Origin: Gammaproteobacteria bacterium RIFCSPLOWO2_02_FULL_56_15
GTDB taxonomy: Bacteria; Pseudomonadota; Gammaproteobacteria; Eutrophobiales; Eutrophobiaceae
Assembly (NCBI GenBank): GCA_001801825.1
Contig: MGYR01000155.1
Span: 1-16,595 of the forward strand
Direction: 5' to 3'
Length of the DNA stretch: 16,595 bases
The translations under genes were made by a program, and so were the position numbers. Position 1 is the first letter of the stretch. Each line of letters opens with the position of its first letter. This document shows, piece after piece, positions 8,329 through 14,923 of the stretch. A model generated the notes under the pieces. The model saw only the letters and a program-made list of their open reading frames with translations, was not told the origin of the DNA and searched no databases.

Positions 8329-9690
8329 TTGGCGCCAACTGATTTAACACCCTCCGCAGTCCTTCGGCTCCTGGCCGGATTCCCGCAGGCCAGATGTTGC
8401 TGGATTGCCTACAGCGGCGGCGTCGATTCCCATGTGCTGCTGCATCTCCTGTACCGACTGAGAAATGAAATTACGTCAGAACTCAGAGTCTTGCATGTGA
8501 ACCATGGTATCAATGCCGGGGCTCTGCAGTGGTCTCGCCACTGTGCGGCGGTATGCAAGGGACTCGGTCTGGAGCTGGTAGTGGAGCGGATCGATATAGA
8601 CAGACCATTGGGAACCAGTATCGAGTCCTGGGCGCGGAAACAACGCTACACATTGCTGGCCAGACACATGCAATCAGGGGATCTCCTGCTCACTGCGCAT
8701 CACCAGCAGGATCAGGCTGAGACCCTGCTTCTGCAATTACTGCGCGGGGCCGGTGTAAAGGGTTTGGCGGCCATGCCCCGTCTGCGGGAATTTTGCGGAG
8801 GCTGGCACGCGCGGCCCTTGCTGGACTTTACCAGGCCTCAAATCCTCAGCTATGCCGTCCAGGCGGATCTCCAGTGGATCGAGGATGACAGCAATCTGGA
8901 TGAGAGCCTGGACCGGAATTTTCTACGCCGGCAAATCTGGCCTCGATTGCAGCAACACTGGCCCGGTCTGTCACGGACGCTCGCGCGCGTGGCCAATCAT
9001 CAAGCGCAGGCAGCCAGTCTGCTGGAAGACCTCGCGCGGCAGGACCTTGGTTCCCTGCGGCTGCAGGAGGGATCCATCCTGGACAATCGGCTCCTGCAGT
9101 CCATCAGTCGCCCCAGGCTTGCGAATCTGCTCAGGTACTGGCTGCAGGAACTCGCCCTGCCAACCCCCAATGCCGGGAAATTGCAACAGGTGATCGAGGA
9201 TGTGATCCATTCCAGTTACCAGGCTGGCCCCTGTGTGCGTTGGAAAAATGTCGAGATTCGGCGTTACCGGTATGGCGTGTATGCCCAGACCGTGCTGCCG
9301 GAGCACGATCCGGATTTGATCCTGGACTGGAATCTGCAAGAGAGTTGTGGAATTCCAGTGGGCACTCTGCAGGCACGACTTGCCCAGGGACGTGGGATAC
9401 GCTGCACTGCAGTCCCAGGTGAAAAATTACAGATCCGTTACCGGAAGGGGGGGGAGCGACTGAAACCCGCGGGTAGCGAGCATCACAAACCACTGAAAAA
9501 GCTGTTTCAGCAACGGGGGATCCTCCCCTGGTACCGGGATCGTATCCCCCTGCTTTATGCAGGTGACGACTTAGTCGCTGTTGCCGGGTATTGGGTAGCT
9601 GGGGAATATTCAGCCGCTGACGATGAACCTGGTTGGGAGATCCACTGGTCAGCCGCGGCGCAGGCTTTGACTCCGGATATCAACCGGTGA
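8329..9690 (+). CDS. tilS: tRNA(Ile)-lysidine synthetase TilS (TTG start)
   Basis: TilS attaches lysine to C34 of the CAU-anticodon tRNA-Ile, changing both charging and decoding from AUG to AUA. The 453-residue protein (E. coli 432) has the N-terminal PP-loop ATPase motif SGGVDS at residues 29-34, then HVNHGI and a nucleotide-binding domain with TAHHQQDQAETLLLQLLRG. A middle tRNA-binding domain and the TilS C-terminal domain (GGERLKPAG, KPLKKLFQQRGILPWYRDRIPLL) follow. An in-frame TGA at 8317 leaves TTG 8329 as the only start before the conserved region; no strong ribosome binding site is visible. A run of eight G (9447-9454) lies in the coding sequence. The last 11 nt overlap the convergent VWA-FHA gene, and I see no terminator hairpin there. 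Confidence 0.94.
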   Translation: MAPTDLTPSAVLRLLAGFPQARCCWIAYSGGVDSHVLLHLLYRLRNEITSELRVLHVNHGINAGALQWSRHCAAVCKGLGLELVVERIDIDRPLGTSIESWARKQRYTLLARHMQSGDLLLTAHHQQDQAETLLLQLLRGAGVKGLAAMPRLREFCGGWHARPLLDFTRPQILSYAVQADLQWIEDDSNLDESLDRNFLRRQIWPRLQQHWPGLSRTLARVANHQAQAASLLEDLARQDLGSLRLQEGSILDNRLLQSISRPRLANLLRYWLQELALPTPNAGKLQQVIEDVIHSSYQAGPCVRWKNVEIRRYRYGVYAQTVLPEHDPDLILDWNLQESCGIPVGTLQARLAQGRGIRCTAVPGEKLQIRYRKGGERLKPAGSEHHKPLKKLFQQRGILPWYRDRIPLLYAGDDLVAVAGYWVAGEYSAADDEPGWEIHWSAAAQALTPDINR

Positions 9691-11212
9691 CGGCAGGCGC
9701 CCTGGTGTGCTGTATGGCGGTATCTTCATCGAGAGTGTAATCCGCAGAATACAACGTAAAGCGGAGGAAGATATCACCGATCTCCAGGATATCGCCTTCC
9801 TGAAGTTTTTTCTTTTTGATCTTTTCTCCGTTTACATACAAACCATTGAGTGATTCGACGTCGAAAATAATAAAATTGCCGTTGCTGGAACGGTGAATCT
9901 CTGCATGCCGGCGGGATACTGATCCGTCTGGCAGAGTGAGTTCATTATCACGAGTTCGTCCGATGCGCCAGATGGTATTGGTGATAGGGTAGCGGGTGGC
10001 TTTTTCATCCTGCACCACCAGGTAGGCAAAGGGTTTGAAAGCAGCCGGTGTGCTGGTGCGGTTTTGCTTGTTGGTACCCTTCTCCTGAAATACGACCACC
10101 AGGATGATGATAACCAGAATCATAAGGATCCCCAGGATTATCGGTATTCCGTACCCTAGCCAGGCATCCATTTCCTCAGGCTCAGCCGGAGTTGAGATGA
10201 CTGTGTAGGCCGGTTGTGCATCGCCCGCCGGTGCTGGCGGGGCCGTAACCACCGGGCTGAGCTTGGAGCCCGGCTGGATGAGCGGAACAACGGCCTCGAT
10301 ATCACCAATATCCGTTTCGAAGGTGATCGCGATTGCAGGGTTCTCGCGAAGAAGTTGCTCCGGGACAGATTGTAGATCAACAGAGAACCTGCCGCCGCTG
10401 TCGATATTCTCGAACGGCAGTTGCATGAACTGCTCCGGCAGGTCGTACCGCTCATCCGCTTCGATGTAAATTCCGCCGGTCTCCTCACTCAGCCGGCGCA
10501 GCGATTGGAGGGCTACGGATAAGGAGACAGATCGGGGATAGCCGAAACTGTTGATAATGACATGAGCCTTTCTGGCGGCATTGATTACATCCTGATGATA
10601 ATATGCGATATCTTCCGCCTGGCCATCTGAAAAGAGGAATATGGATTTCCGATCCGCCTCGATACTGCCCAGAGTATCGATCGCCTTGATTACATTCCGA
10701 TAGAGTTCGGTTGTTTTCCCCGTTGCGCGCAGTGTGCGAGTAGCCTCAAGGATGGTGTCGCGGTTAGCGCCAATGGGGGATTTGATTACCAGGCTCTTAT
10801 CGAAGCTGGCCAGGCCCGTCTTGTGGTGGGGCCCGATAGCCTCAAGTAGCTCAGCGATATGCCTGATATTAATTTCGACCACGTTTTGTCTGGCGGGATC
10901 GCTGGTATCCACAAGGAACAGGATCGCAGACACGGCGAGGCTCCAGGGGTAGGTTTCACGTCCCGTTAATGGCAAGTTTCTTTCCCCTGTACGTGCACGA
11001 ATTTCCAACGGTGGTTCGGGGATCAGCATCCGGTATCCGCAATCGAGGACTTTGGAGTCTCTCTGCTGACATTCCAGATAAAGATTGCTGGTGAGCACAT
11101 CCCAGGCTGCGACCTTATTTGAACAGATCAGACCGGCTATCAGGAAAAGAACCATGCCCGATAGGCTGATGGGAACTTTCCAAATTCGTAAATTATTCCA
11201 GAATGCCGGCAC
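9680..11212 (-). CDS. Membrane protein with periplasmic VWA and cytoplasmic FHA domains
   Basis: I do not recognise a named gene. The 510 residues begin with a signal or anchor helix (about 13-36). A VWA domain follows (about 95-265), with LFLVDTSDP (Asp102, Ser104) and FSDGQ (Asp196) as metal-site elements. Then come a Pro-rich linker (314-347), a transmembrane helix (353-375) followed by basic residues, and an FHA domain (about 397-487) with IGR (418-419), SRRHA (433-437) and ESLNG (453-457). The positive-inside rule puts VWA in the periplasm and FHA, a phosphothreonine-binding fold, in the cytoplasm. The metal motif is DxSxP rather than DxSxS, so metal binding may be altered. Cys48 and Cys59 could form a disulfide. 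The start is GTG 11212, with GGGAG (11220-11224) 7 nt upstream. It lies 4 nt after the L,D-transpeptidase stop. A role in envelope sensing or scaffolding is inference. Confidence 0.85.
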   Translation of the reverse strand: MPAFWNNLRIWKVPISLSGMVLFLIAGLICSNKVAAWDVLTSNLYLECQQRDSKVLDCGYRMLIPEPPLEIRARTGERNLPLTGRETYPWSLAVSAILFLVDTSDPARQNVVEINIRHIAELLEAIGPHHKTGLASFDKSLVIKSPIGANRDTILEATRTLRATGKTTELYRNVIKAIDTLGSIEADRKSIFLFSDGQAEDIAYYHQDVINAARKAHVIINSFGYPRSVSLSVALQSLRRLSEETGGIYIEADERYDLPEQFMQLPFENIDSGGRFSVDLQSVPEQLLRENPAIAITFETDIGDIEAVVPLIQPGSKLSPVVTAPPAPAGDAQPAYTVISTPAEPEEMDAWLGYGIPIILGILMILVIIILVVVFQEKGTNKQNRTSTPAAFKPFAYLVVQDEKATRYPITNTIWRIGRTRDNELTLPDGSVSRRHAEIHRSSNGNFIIFDVESLNGLYVNGEKIKKKKLQEGDILEIGDIFLRFTLYSADYTLDEDTAIQHTRAPAVTG

Positions 11213-11216
11213 GCAT

Positions 11217-11834
11217 TTACTCCCGTATCAGCACTCGGGTCCCGTAGGAGACGTACTGTCGCAATTCGTTCATTTCATCGTTGGTAAGCGCGATGCAGCC
11301 TTCCGTCCAGTTGAAGGATTCATGAATTTCGAGCGTTTCCCCGGTTTCCTCTCCAACTCCATGAATTCCGATAAACCCACCGAGTGCAGTATTCTGGGGT
11401 GGGACCGCGCCATTTTTTATTGCGGTCACGATTTGCCGGAACTCACTGGCGCTGATGGTCTGATCGCGGTAACCATGCCAGGCATCCACGGTATTGGGAT
11501 AATTCAAGAGCATGAAGAAAAAAAACTTGCTGTCATTGTTGAAATCCACCACCTGATAGGCGCCAACCGGTGTTCGATTATCCCCACGTCTGCGCTTAGC
11601 CCCATGATCCGCCTTGCCGAGCGAGATATGGAAGCTGCGGACCACCTGCTCACCGGAGAGGACCTTCAGCTCCCGGGTGGATTTATTGATCTCGATGAGA
11701 TAAGGACTGGATATTGCGGCACTGGATGAACCATGGAAAATGAACAGTGTGAGAATCCATACGGCTCTCCATGTGATCAATCCTGGGTAATCGGGGTTTC
11801 TAAGCATAGGCACCTGTAGCGCTGTTTGTATCAT
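11217..11834 (-). CDS. L,D-transpeptidase family (YkuD domain) protein
   Basis: YkuD-fold enzymes act in the periplasm on peptidoglycan, forming 3-3 crosslinks, attaching lipoproteins or removing them. The 205 residues have an N-terminal hydrophobic export segment (about 18-41, ending SSSAA), then the YkuD domain. The catalytic region reads GGFIGIHGVG (His158) and NWTEGCIALTND with nucleophile Cys180. The LNYPN segment and spacing recall the COG3034 group that includes E. coli YafK/DpaA, so amidase rather than transpeptidase activity is possible. The ATG at 11834 is used; ATG 11807, preceded by CAGGTG, also fits and leaves the export segment intact. The next gene starts 4 nt after the stop, so the two are probably co-translated. 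Substrate is unknown. Confidence 0.88.
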   Translation of the reverse strand: MIQTALQVPMLRNPDYPGLITWRAVWILTLFIFHGSSSAAISSPYLIEINKSTRELKVLSGEQVVRSFHISLGKADHGAKRRRGDNRTPVGAYQVVDFNNDSKFFFFMLLNYPNTVDAWHGYRDQTISASEFRQIVTAIKNGAVPPQNTALGGFIGIHGVGEETGETLEIHESFNWTEGCIALTNDEMNELRQYVSYGTRVLIRE

Positions 11835-11849
11835 GTCTTGATGATGGCC

Positions 11850-11871
11850 ATGATTATAGTATCAGTATAGT
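11850..11871 (-). promoter_or_regulatory. Candidate promoter/direct-repeat operator upstream of the L,D-transpeptidase gene
   Basis: Two 11-bp units in tandem (9 of 11 bases match) carry minus-strand TATAAT (11858-11853) and TATACT (11869-11864), 19 to 30 nt upstream of the ATG. No fair -35 hexamer lies at 16-18 nt from either -10. That would fit a promoter depending on an activator, or a chance AT-rich pair. This 72-nt gap also separates the kinase gene from the transpeptidase gene, which would let the latter be transcribed on its own. Confidence 0.3.
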
Positions 11872-11906
11872 GGTTTCAGGGTAAAAGTTTGATAACAAAT
11901 TTACGT

Positions 11907-13253
11907 TTAAAAAAAACTAATCACGATCCGGTTGCGCTGGTTTTCATCTTCATCGATTTCGAGGCGGCCGCCGTAAGCCGCGATGATTTCATGCACGACC
12001 GCGAGACCGATCCCCTGACCTTCCTGCCGGGTATCCAGGCGTATACCGCGCTCCAGCACCCGGCGTCGGACGCTGTCAGCGATGCCCGGGCCGTCATCCT
12101 CGATGGCGATCTCAAGCCCATCACGCGCAACCCCGGGGATTTTTCTTGCGGTGAGCCAGATTTCCCTATGGCAGTATTTACAGGCGTTATCGAGCAGATT
12201 CCCCAGGATCTCCAGCAGGTCCCCCTCGCTACCATAAAACACCAGGTCTGGGTCCAGGCTGATGTGATCAATGATAGTCTTGTCACGATAGACCTTGTGC
12301 AGCGAACCGAGGATCTTTTCGATGGCCGGTGCAATCGCCACCGGTTGGGCAAAGGTCTGGCGCGAGGCGGAATGACGGCCCAGTTGATAATCGATAATGG
12401 CCCGCATACGCTCAAGTTGCCCCCGCATTTCTTCCGCATCGTCAGCGCCGTGCGTACCCTCGAACCATCCCCACAATACCGCCAGCGGGGTTTTCAGGCT
12501 GTGGGCCAGGTCCGCCATGGTATGCTGATAGCGTTCCAGTTGGTGCCGCTCGTTGACCAACAGGGCATTCAGGTTTCTGGTCAAGGCGCTAATCTCGCGT
12601 GGATAATCATTGGCCAGGGTCTGCTGCCGCCCGGTTTCCACCGCCTTGATCTCTTCCACGACGCGCCGCAGCGGCGCCAGGCTCCAGGCCAGGATCGTAC
12701 CCTGTACCAGCAGCAACAGGCCGGAGGCCAAGCCCAGCCCCAACCACAGGGTATGACGAAAGGCGGCGACTTCCGCCAGATAACTCACCTGGCTTTCCAG
12801 TACTGTGAACATATAGGTGTTGGCGCCGCCTGATTCCCGTTCCCAGGCGACGGTAAAGCGATAGACAAACATTTTGCCGTAATTATTGATAGCCGTTTCC
12901 CCGAAGGCCGATACCCCGACGGCCAGTACCGCAAAAGAGCCCAGGGGCAGATCCAGTGCGGACAGCGAGCGCCATAGCTCCCTGCCGTCGCTATCACTGA
13001 CCAGCGCGTAGAGTCCGGAGCCGGGTTGTGCATAACGGGCTTCGGGCAGGGCCTCCGGCAGATATAGTCGATCTTCGGCATCGAGATCCGCGGCCCCCAG
13101 CAGGGTGTAGACCTGGCCCTGCAACCGGTATTCCAGCGCGGTCCGGGCGCTACTCTGAAAGGCGCGGTCCAGGATCAGTCCGGCGGATCCGAGAAATACC
13201 GCCAGCGTAATGGTCGTCGCGATCAATAAACGCAGGTTCAGGGAGGGATTCAC
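11907..13253 (-). CDS. PhoQ-like sensor histidine kinase
   Basis: This is an inner-membrane two-component sensor kinase of 448 residues. TM1 is at about 8-28, then a periplasmic sensor of about 140 residues, TM2 at about 168-192, HAMP at about 193-240, and the dimerisation H-box DLAHSLKTPLAVL with phospho-acceptor His251. The ATPase domain has LGNLLDNACKYC (Asn356), EDDGPGI (385-391) and GQGIGLAVV (412-420). The H-box and N-box are nearly identical to E. coli PhoQ, and sensor length also fits. The EDDDDAE-type acidic cluster that binds divalent cations in E. coli PhoQ is absent, so the signal may differ. The start is GTG 13253, overlapping the regulator's TGA by 4 nt (GTGA), which implies translational coupling. 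The stop is preceded by eight T, but no convincing terminator stem is seen. Confidence 0.92.
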   Translation of the reverse strand: MNPSLNLRLLIATTITLAVFLGSAGLILDRAFQSSARTALEYRLQGQVYTLLGAADLDAEDRLYLPEALPEARYAQPGSGLYALVSDSDGRELWRSLSALDLPLGSFAVLAVGVSAFGETAINNYGKMFVYRFTVAWERESGGANTYMFTVLESQVSYLAEVAAFRHTLWLGLGLASGLLLLVQGTILAWSLAPLRRVVEEIKAVETGRQQTLANDYPREISALTRNLNALLVNERHQLERYQHTMADLAHSLKTPLAVLWGWFEGTHGADDAEEMRGQLERMRAIIDYQLGRHSASRQTFAQPVAIAPAIEKILGSLHKVYRDKTIIDHISLDPDLVFYGSEGDLLEILGNLLDNACKYCHREIWLTARKIPGVARDGLEIAIEDDGPGIADSVRRRVLERGIRLDTRQEGQGIGLAVVHEIIAAYGGRLEIDEDENQRNRIVISFF

Positions 13254-13930
13254 GTACCGTGCGGCAGATTGAAACGATAACCCCGTCCGCGCAGGGTCTC
13301 GATGGGATGGATGACGTTGTCAGGGTCCAGCTTCTTGCGCAAGCGACCGATGAATACCTCGATGACATTACTGTCGCGATCCTGATCTTCCTCGTAGATA
13401 TGCTCGGTGAGCGCCGATTTGGAACTGACCTTGCCGGCATTCACCATCAGGTAATGCAACAGGCGGTATTCATAGGCGGTAAGTTCCAGCACCTGGCCAT
13501 TAACTCTGACTTCCTGGGAACTGGTGTTCAGATGTACCGGTCCGCACAGGATCTCGGCCTGGGCCAAACCGGCCGAGCGGCGGATCAATGCCCGCACCCG
13601 CGCCAGCAATTCTTCGATATGAAAGGGTTTGGCCAGGTAATCATCGGCGCCGGTCTCCAGTCCCTCGACTTTCTCCTGCCAGCGTGTCCGTGCTGTCAAT
13701 ATCAGAATGGGATACCGGCAACCCGCCGCTCTTGCCTGGCGTATCATTTCGATGCCGTTCATCTCCGGCAGGCCCAAATCGACAATCGCGAGATCGAGGG
13801 CGTATTCCTTCATGAAGTAGAGACCTTCCTTGCCGTCCACAGCAATATCTACGGCAAAGCCTTCTGCGCGCAAGCGGTTGGCCATCTGGGTACGAATTCC
13901 GGCTTCGTCTTCGACGATCAACACGTGCAT
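13250..13930 (-). CDS. PhoP-like OmpR-family response regulator
   Basis: This is a DNA-binding response regulator partnered with the kinase encoded just downstream. The start was set at ATG 13930 (MHVLIVEDEAG), giving 226 residues; upstream in-frame codons run into the preceding gene. The receiver domain (1-115) has acidic residues E8-D9, phospho-acceptor Asp51 in IVDLGLP, Thr79 and Lys101 in AKPFHIEE. The C-terminal winged helix (about 128-222) has LTAYEYRLLHYL and VFIGRLRKKLDPDNVIHPIE, ending in RGRGYRFNLP. Motifs and length match E. coli PhoP (223 residues). Regulators of this class bind direct repeats with an 11-bp period, a pattern present upstream at 14878-14904 and 15105-15131. It begins one base after the stop of the PepSY-like gene. 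Confidence 0.93.
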   Translation of the reverse strand: MHVLIVEDEAGIRTQMANRLRAEGFAVDIAVDGKEGLYFMKEYALDLAIVDLGLPEMNGIEMIRQARAAGCRYPILILTARTRWQEKVEGLETGADDYLAKPFHIEELLARVRALIRRSAGLAQAEILCGPVHLNTSSQEVRVNGQVLELTAYEYRLLHYLMVNAGKVSSKSALTEHIYEEDQDRDSNVIEVFIGRLRKKLDPDNVIHPIETLRGRGYRFNLPHGT

Positions 13931-13931
13931 G

Positions 13932-14186
13932 TTATTTCTCTTTTGCCGGTACCTTGACCGTCCGCACGCGGCCCTCGGCATCGAGGACTTTCACCTCGTA
14001 AACCTCCTTGCCGTTTTCCTTCCGTGTCTCGGCGGACAGGACGCGGCTATTATCCTTCTCCTTGACGATGCGGGTGGCCTGCTCCAGATCTGTGGCGCGC
14101 TTGTCTTCGGCATGGGCAGGCGCCGCCGCGCTGCCGGCTGCCCCGGCAAGCATCACACCCAGCAGCAATTGTTGTAGTCGTTTCAT
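13932..14186 (-). CDS. Small secreted PepSY-like protein
   Basis: The protein has 84 residues. An Ala-rich signal peptide is expected to be cleaved after AHA (residue 26), leaving a periplasmic domain of about 58 residues. The mature part has a helix (DLEQATRIVKEKDNS) followed by strands ending YEVKVLDAEGRVRTVKVP, the layout of a single PepSY repeat, though at this length the match is by pattern only. PepSY domains are often found in secreted protease propeptides and beside two-component genes. The ATG at 14186 has AGGA (14198-14195) 8 nt upstream. One base separates its stop from the regulator start, so all three genes probably form one operon led by this one. A role as periplasmic modulator of the kinase is inference. 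Confidence 0.8.
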   Translation of the reverse strand: MKRLQQLLLGVMLAGAAGSAAAPAHAEDKRATDLEQATRIVKEKDNSRVLSAETRKENGKEVYEVKVLDAEGRVRTVKVPAKEK

Positions 14187-14210
14187 GCTATCAGTCCTGG
14201 CTCGTTACCC

Positions 14211-14241
14211 GGGAGACGAACCAGCGCCGCTCCCGTCTCCC
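14211..14241. promoter_or_regulatory. Inverted repeat at the predicted transcription start of the PepSY-regulator-kinase operon
   Basis: GGGAGACG (14211-14218) and CGTCTCCC (14234-14241) form a perfect 8-bp stem with a 15-nt loop. It starts next to the predicted -10 and runs into the leader, between promoter and ribosome binding site. No T-run follows on either strand, so an intrinsic terminator is unlikely. It could be an operator or a leader hairpin. Confidence 0.4.
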
Positions 14242-14242
14242 T

Positions 14243-14271
14243 ATTATACGCCGCTAGCACGCCATGGTCAG
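14243..14271 (-). promoter_or_regulatory. Predicted sigma70-type promoter of the PepSY-regulator-kinase operon
   Basis: On the minus strand, CTGACC (14271-14266; 4 of 6 to TTGACA) is followed by a 17-nt spacer and a perfect TATAAT (14248-14243). The start point would fall near 14236, about 50 nt before the ATG at 14186. It lies between the stop of the glycine-zipper gene and the PepSY-like gene, so the two-component operon can be transcribed independently. Confidence 0.55.
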
Positions 14272-14282
14272 TCCCAGCCCGG

Positions 14283-14819
14283 TTAATAGCGTCTGGCCTG
14301 GATGGCAAGGTAGGCGCCGGGATGGTGATCGCTCCGGGTATGATAGGTCCGGCCACGATAGTAATAAGTTACGTGGTAGCCCACAATCTGCTCTTCGTAG
14401 CGGTAGGAATAGCTGGTTTCGCAGATCTCGACGGGCCGGCCGTAACCGCCACGACGATGATTGCCGGCATCCAGGTCATGGGCGATGGAACTGCCCAGCA
14501 CTACGCCGGCGATGGTGGCGGCGGTATTCCCGTTGCCGCGGCCAATCTGGTTACCCAGTAATCCGCCGAAGATACCACCGATAATCATCGGCGTGGCGCT
14601 GACGTGGCTCCGTGGGTAATGGGTATTTTCGATCCGGCATTCCTCATAGGGCTCCGCGACTTGTACAGTTTCGACGATCGGCACTACCCGGGTTACCCGC
14701 GCCTGGTCATGGCGCCGGAACGGACGCGGCTCAAACCCATAGCGGTGGTCGGCGGAAACCGGGGGGATAAGTAGGCAGCTCAGTGACAAGCCCAGGATAA
14801 TCTTCATTTTGGTCTTCAT
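14283..14819 (-). CDS. Glycine-zipper 2TM domain envelope protein
   Basis: The 178-residue exported protein has a signal peptide (about 1-23, ending PVSA). A glycine-zipper pair (about 78-116, GGIFGGLLGNQIG and ATIAGVVLGSSIAHD) follows, of the kind grouped with Rickettsia 17-kDa surface antigen proteins. The C-terminal segment is Tyr-rich, CETSYSYRYEEQIVGYHVTYYY to HHPGAYLAI in form, as seen in other glycine-zipper 2TM proteins of gammaproteobacteria. The Cys15 context (SLSC) is a poor lipobox, so a type I signal is favoured. The start is ATG 14819, with consensus AAGGAG (14831-14826) 6 nt upstream. The CTGAA triplet at 14878-14904 lies 59-85 nt upstream of the ATG, which makes regulation by an OmpR-type protein plausible. 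Exact function is unknown; association with the outer membrane is inferred from the family. Confidence 0.85.
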   Translation of the reverse strand: MKTKMKIILGLSLSCLLIPPVSADHRYGFEPRPFRRHDQARVTRVVPIVETVQVAEPYEECRIENTHYPRSHVSATPMIIGGIFGGLLGNQIGRGNGNTAATIAGVVLGSSIAHDLDAGNHRRGGYGRPVEICETSYSYRYEEQIVGYHVTYYYRGRTYHTRSDHHPGAYLAIQARRY

Positions 14820-14876
14820 GGTACTCTCCTTTAGTTTCAGGGTAAGGGCAGGATAACGGCTGCACCATTAACCCAG

Positions 14877-14923
14877 ACTGAATTGAAGCTGAAGCGAACC
14901 TGAACAGAAAAATACGGGGAAAG
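14877..14923. repeat. 47-bp direct repeat, copy A
   Basis: Matches 15104-15150 in the same orientation at 44 of 47 positions, with no gaps. The two copies flank a 180-bp stretch that has inverted-repeat ends. Copy A lies upstream of the glycine-zipper gene. It begins with ACTGAATTGAAGCTGAAG and ends in GGGGAAAG. Confidence 0.9.
14878..14904 (+). promoter_or_regulatory. Candidate OmpR/PmrA-type operator: three CTGAA half-sites (copy A)
   Basis: CTGAA occurs at 14878, 14889 and 14900, an exact 11-bp period (CTGAAT-N5-CTGAAG-N5-CTGAAC). Known boxes for this regulator class have the same geometry, for example the PmrA box YTTAAK-N5-YTTAAK. It is placed upstream of the glycine-zipper gene, and a PhoP-like regulator is encoded 1 kb away. 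A weak -10 (TATCCT, minus strand 14855-14850) lies downstream. Binding is predicted, not shown. Confidence 0.45.

Noticed and set aside
11085..11729. 214-codon plus-strand open frame opposite the L,D-transpeptidase and VWA-FHA genes
   Set aside because: It spans two well-supported genes on the other strand and has no recognisable motif or ribosome binding site.
11907..11935. Intrinsic terminator at the end of the kinase gene (T-run on the minus strand)
   Set aside because: The eight T encode the final Phe-Phe and stop, and no stable GC-rich stem precedes them.
11889..12833. 314-codon plus-strand open frame opposite the histidine kinase
   Set aside because: It lies antisense to a kinase with all family motifs; its translation shows no domain, and it fits the codon bias of the true strand.
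13259..13957. 232-codon plus-strand open frame opposite the response regulator
   Set aside because: It mirrors the regulator gene almost end to end; the minus-strand product has intact receiver and winged-helix domains.
14187..14230. PhoP box of the GTTTA-N6-GTTTA type before the PepSY-like gene
   Set aside because: GGTTC and GGTAA are present, but at 13-bp spacing and with poor match to the core.
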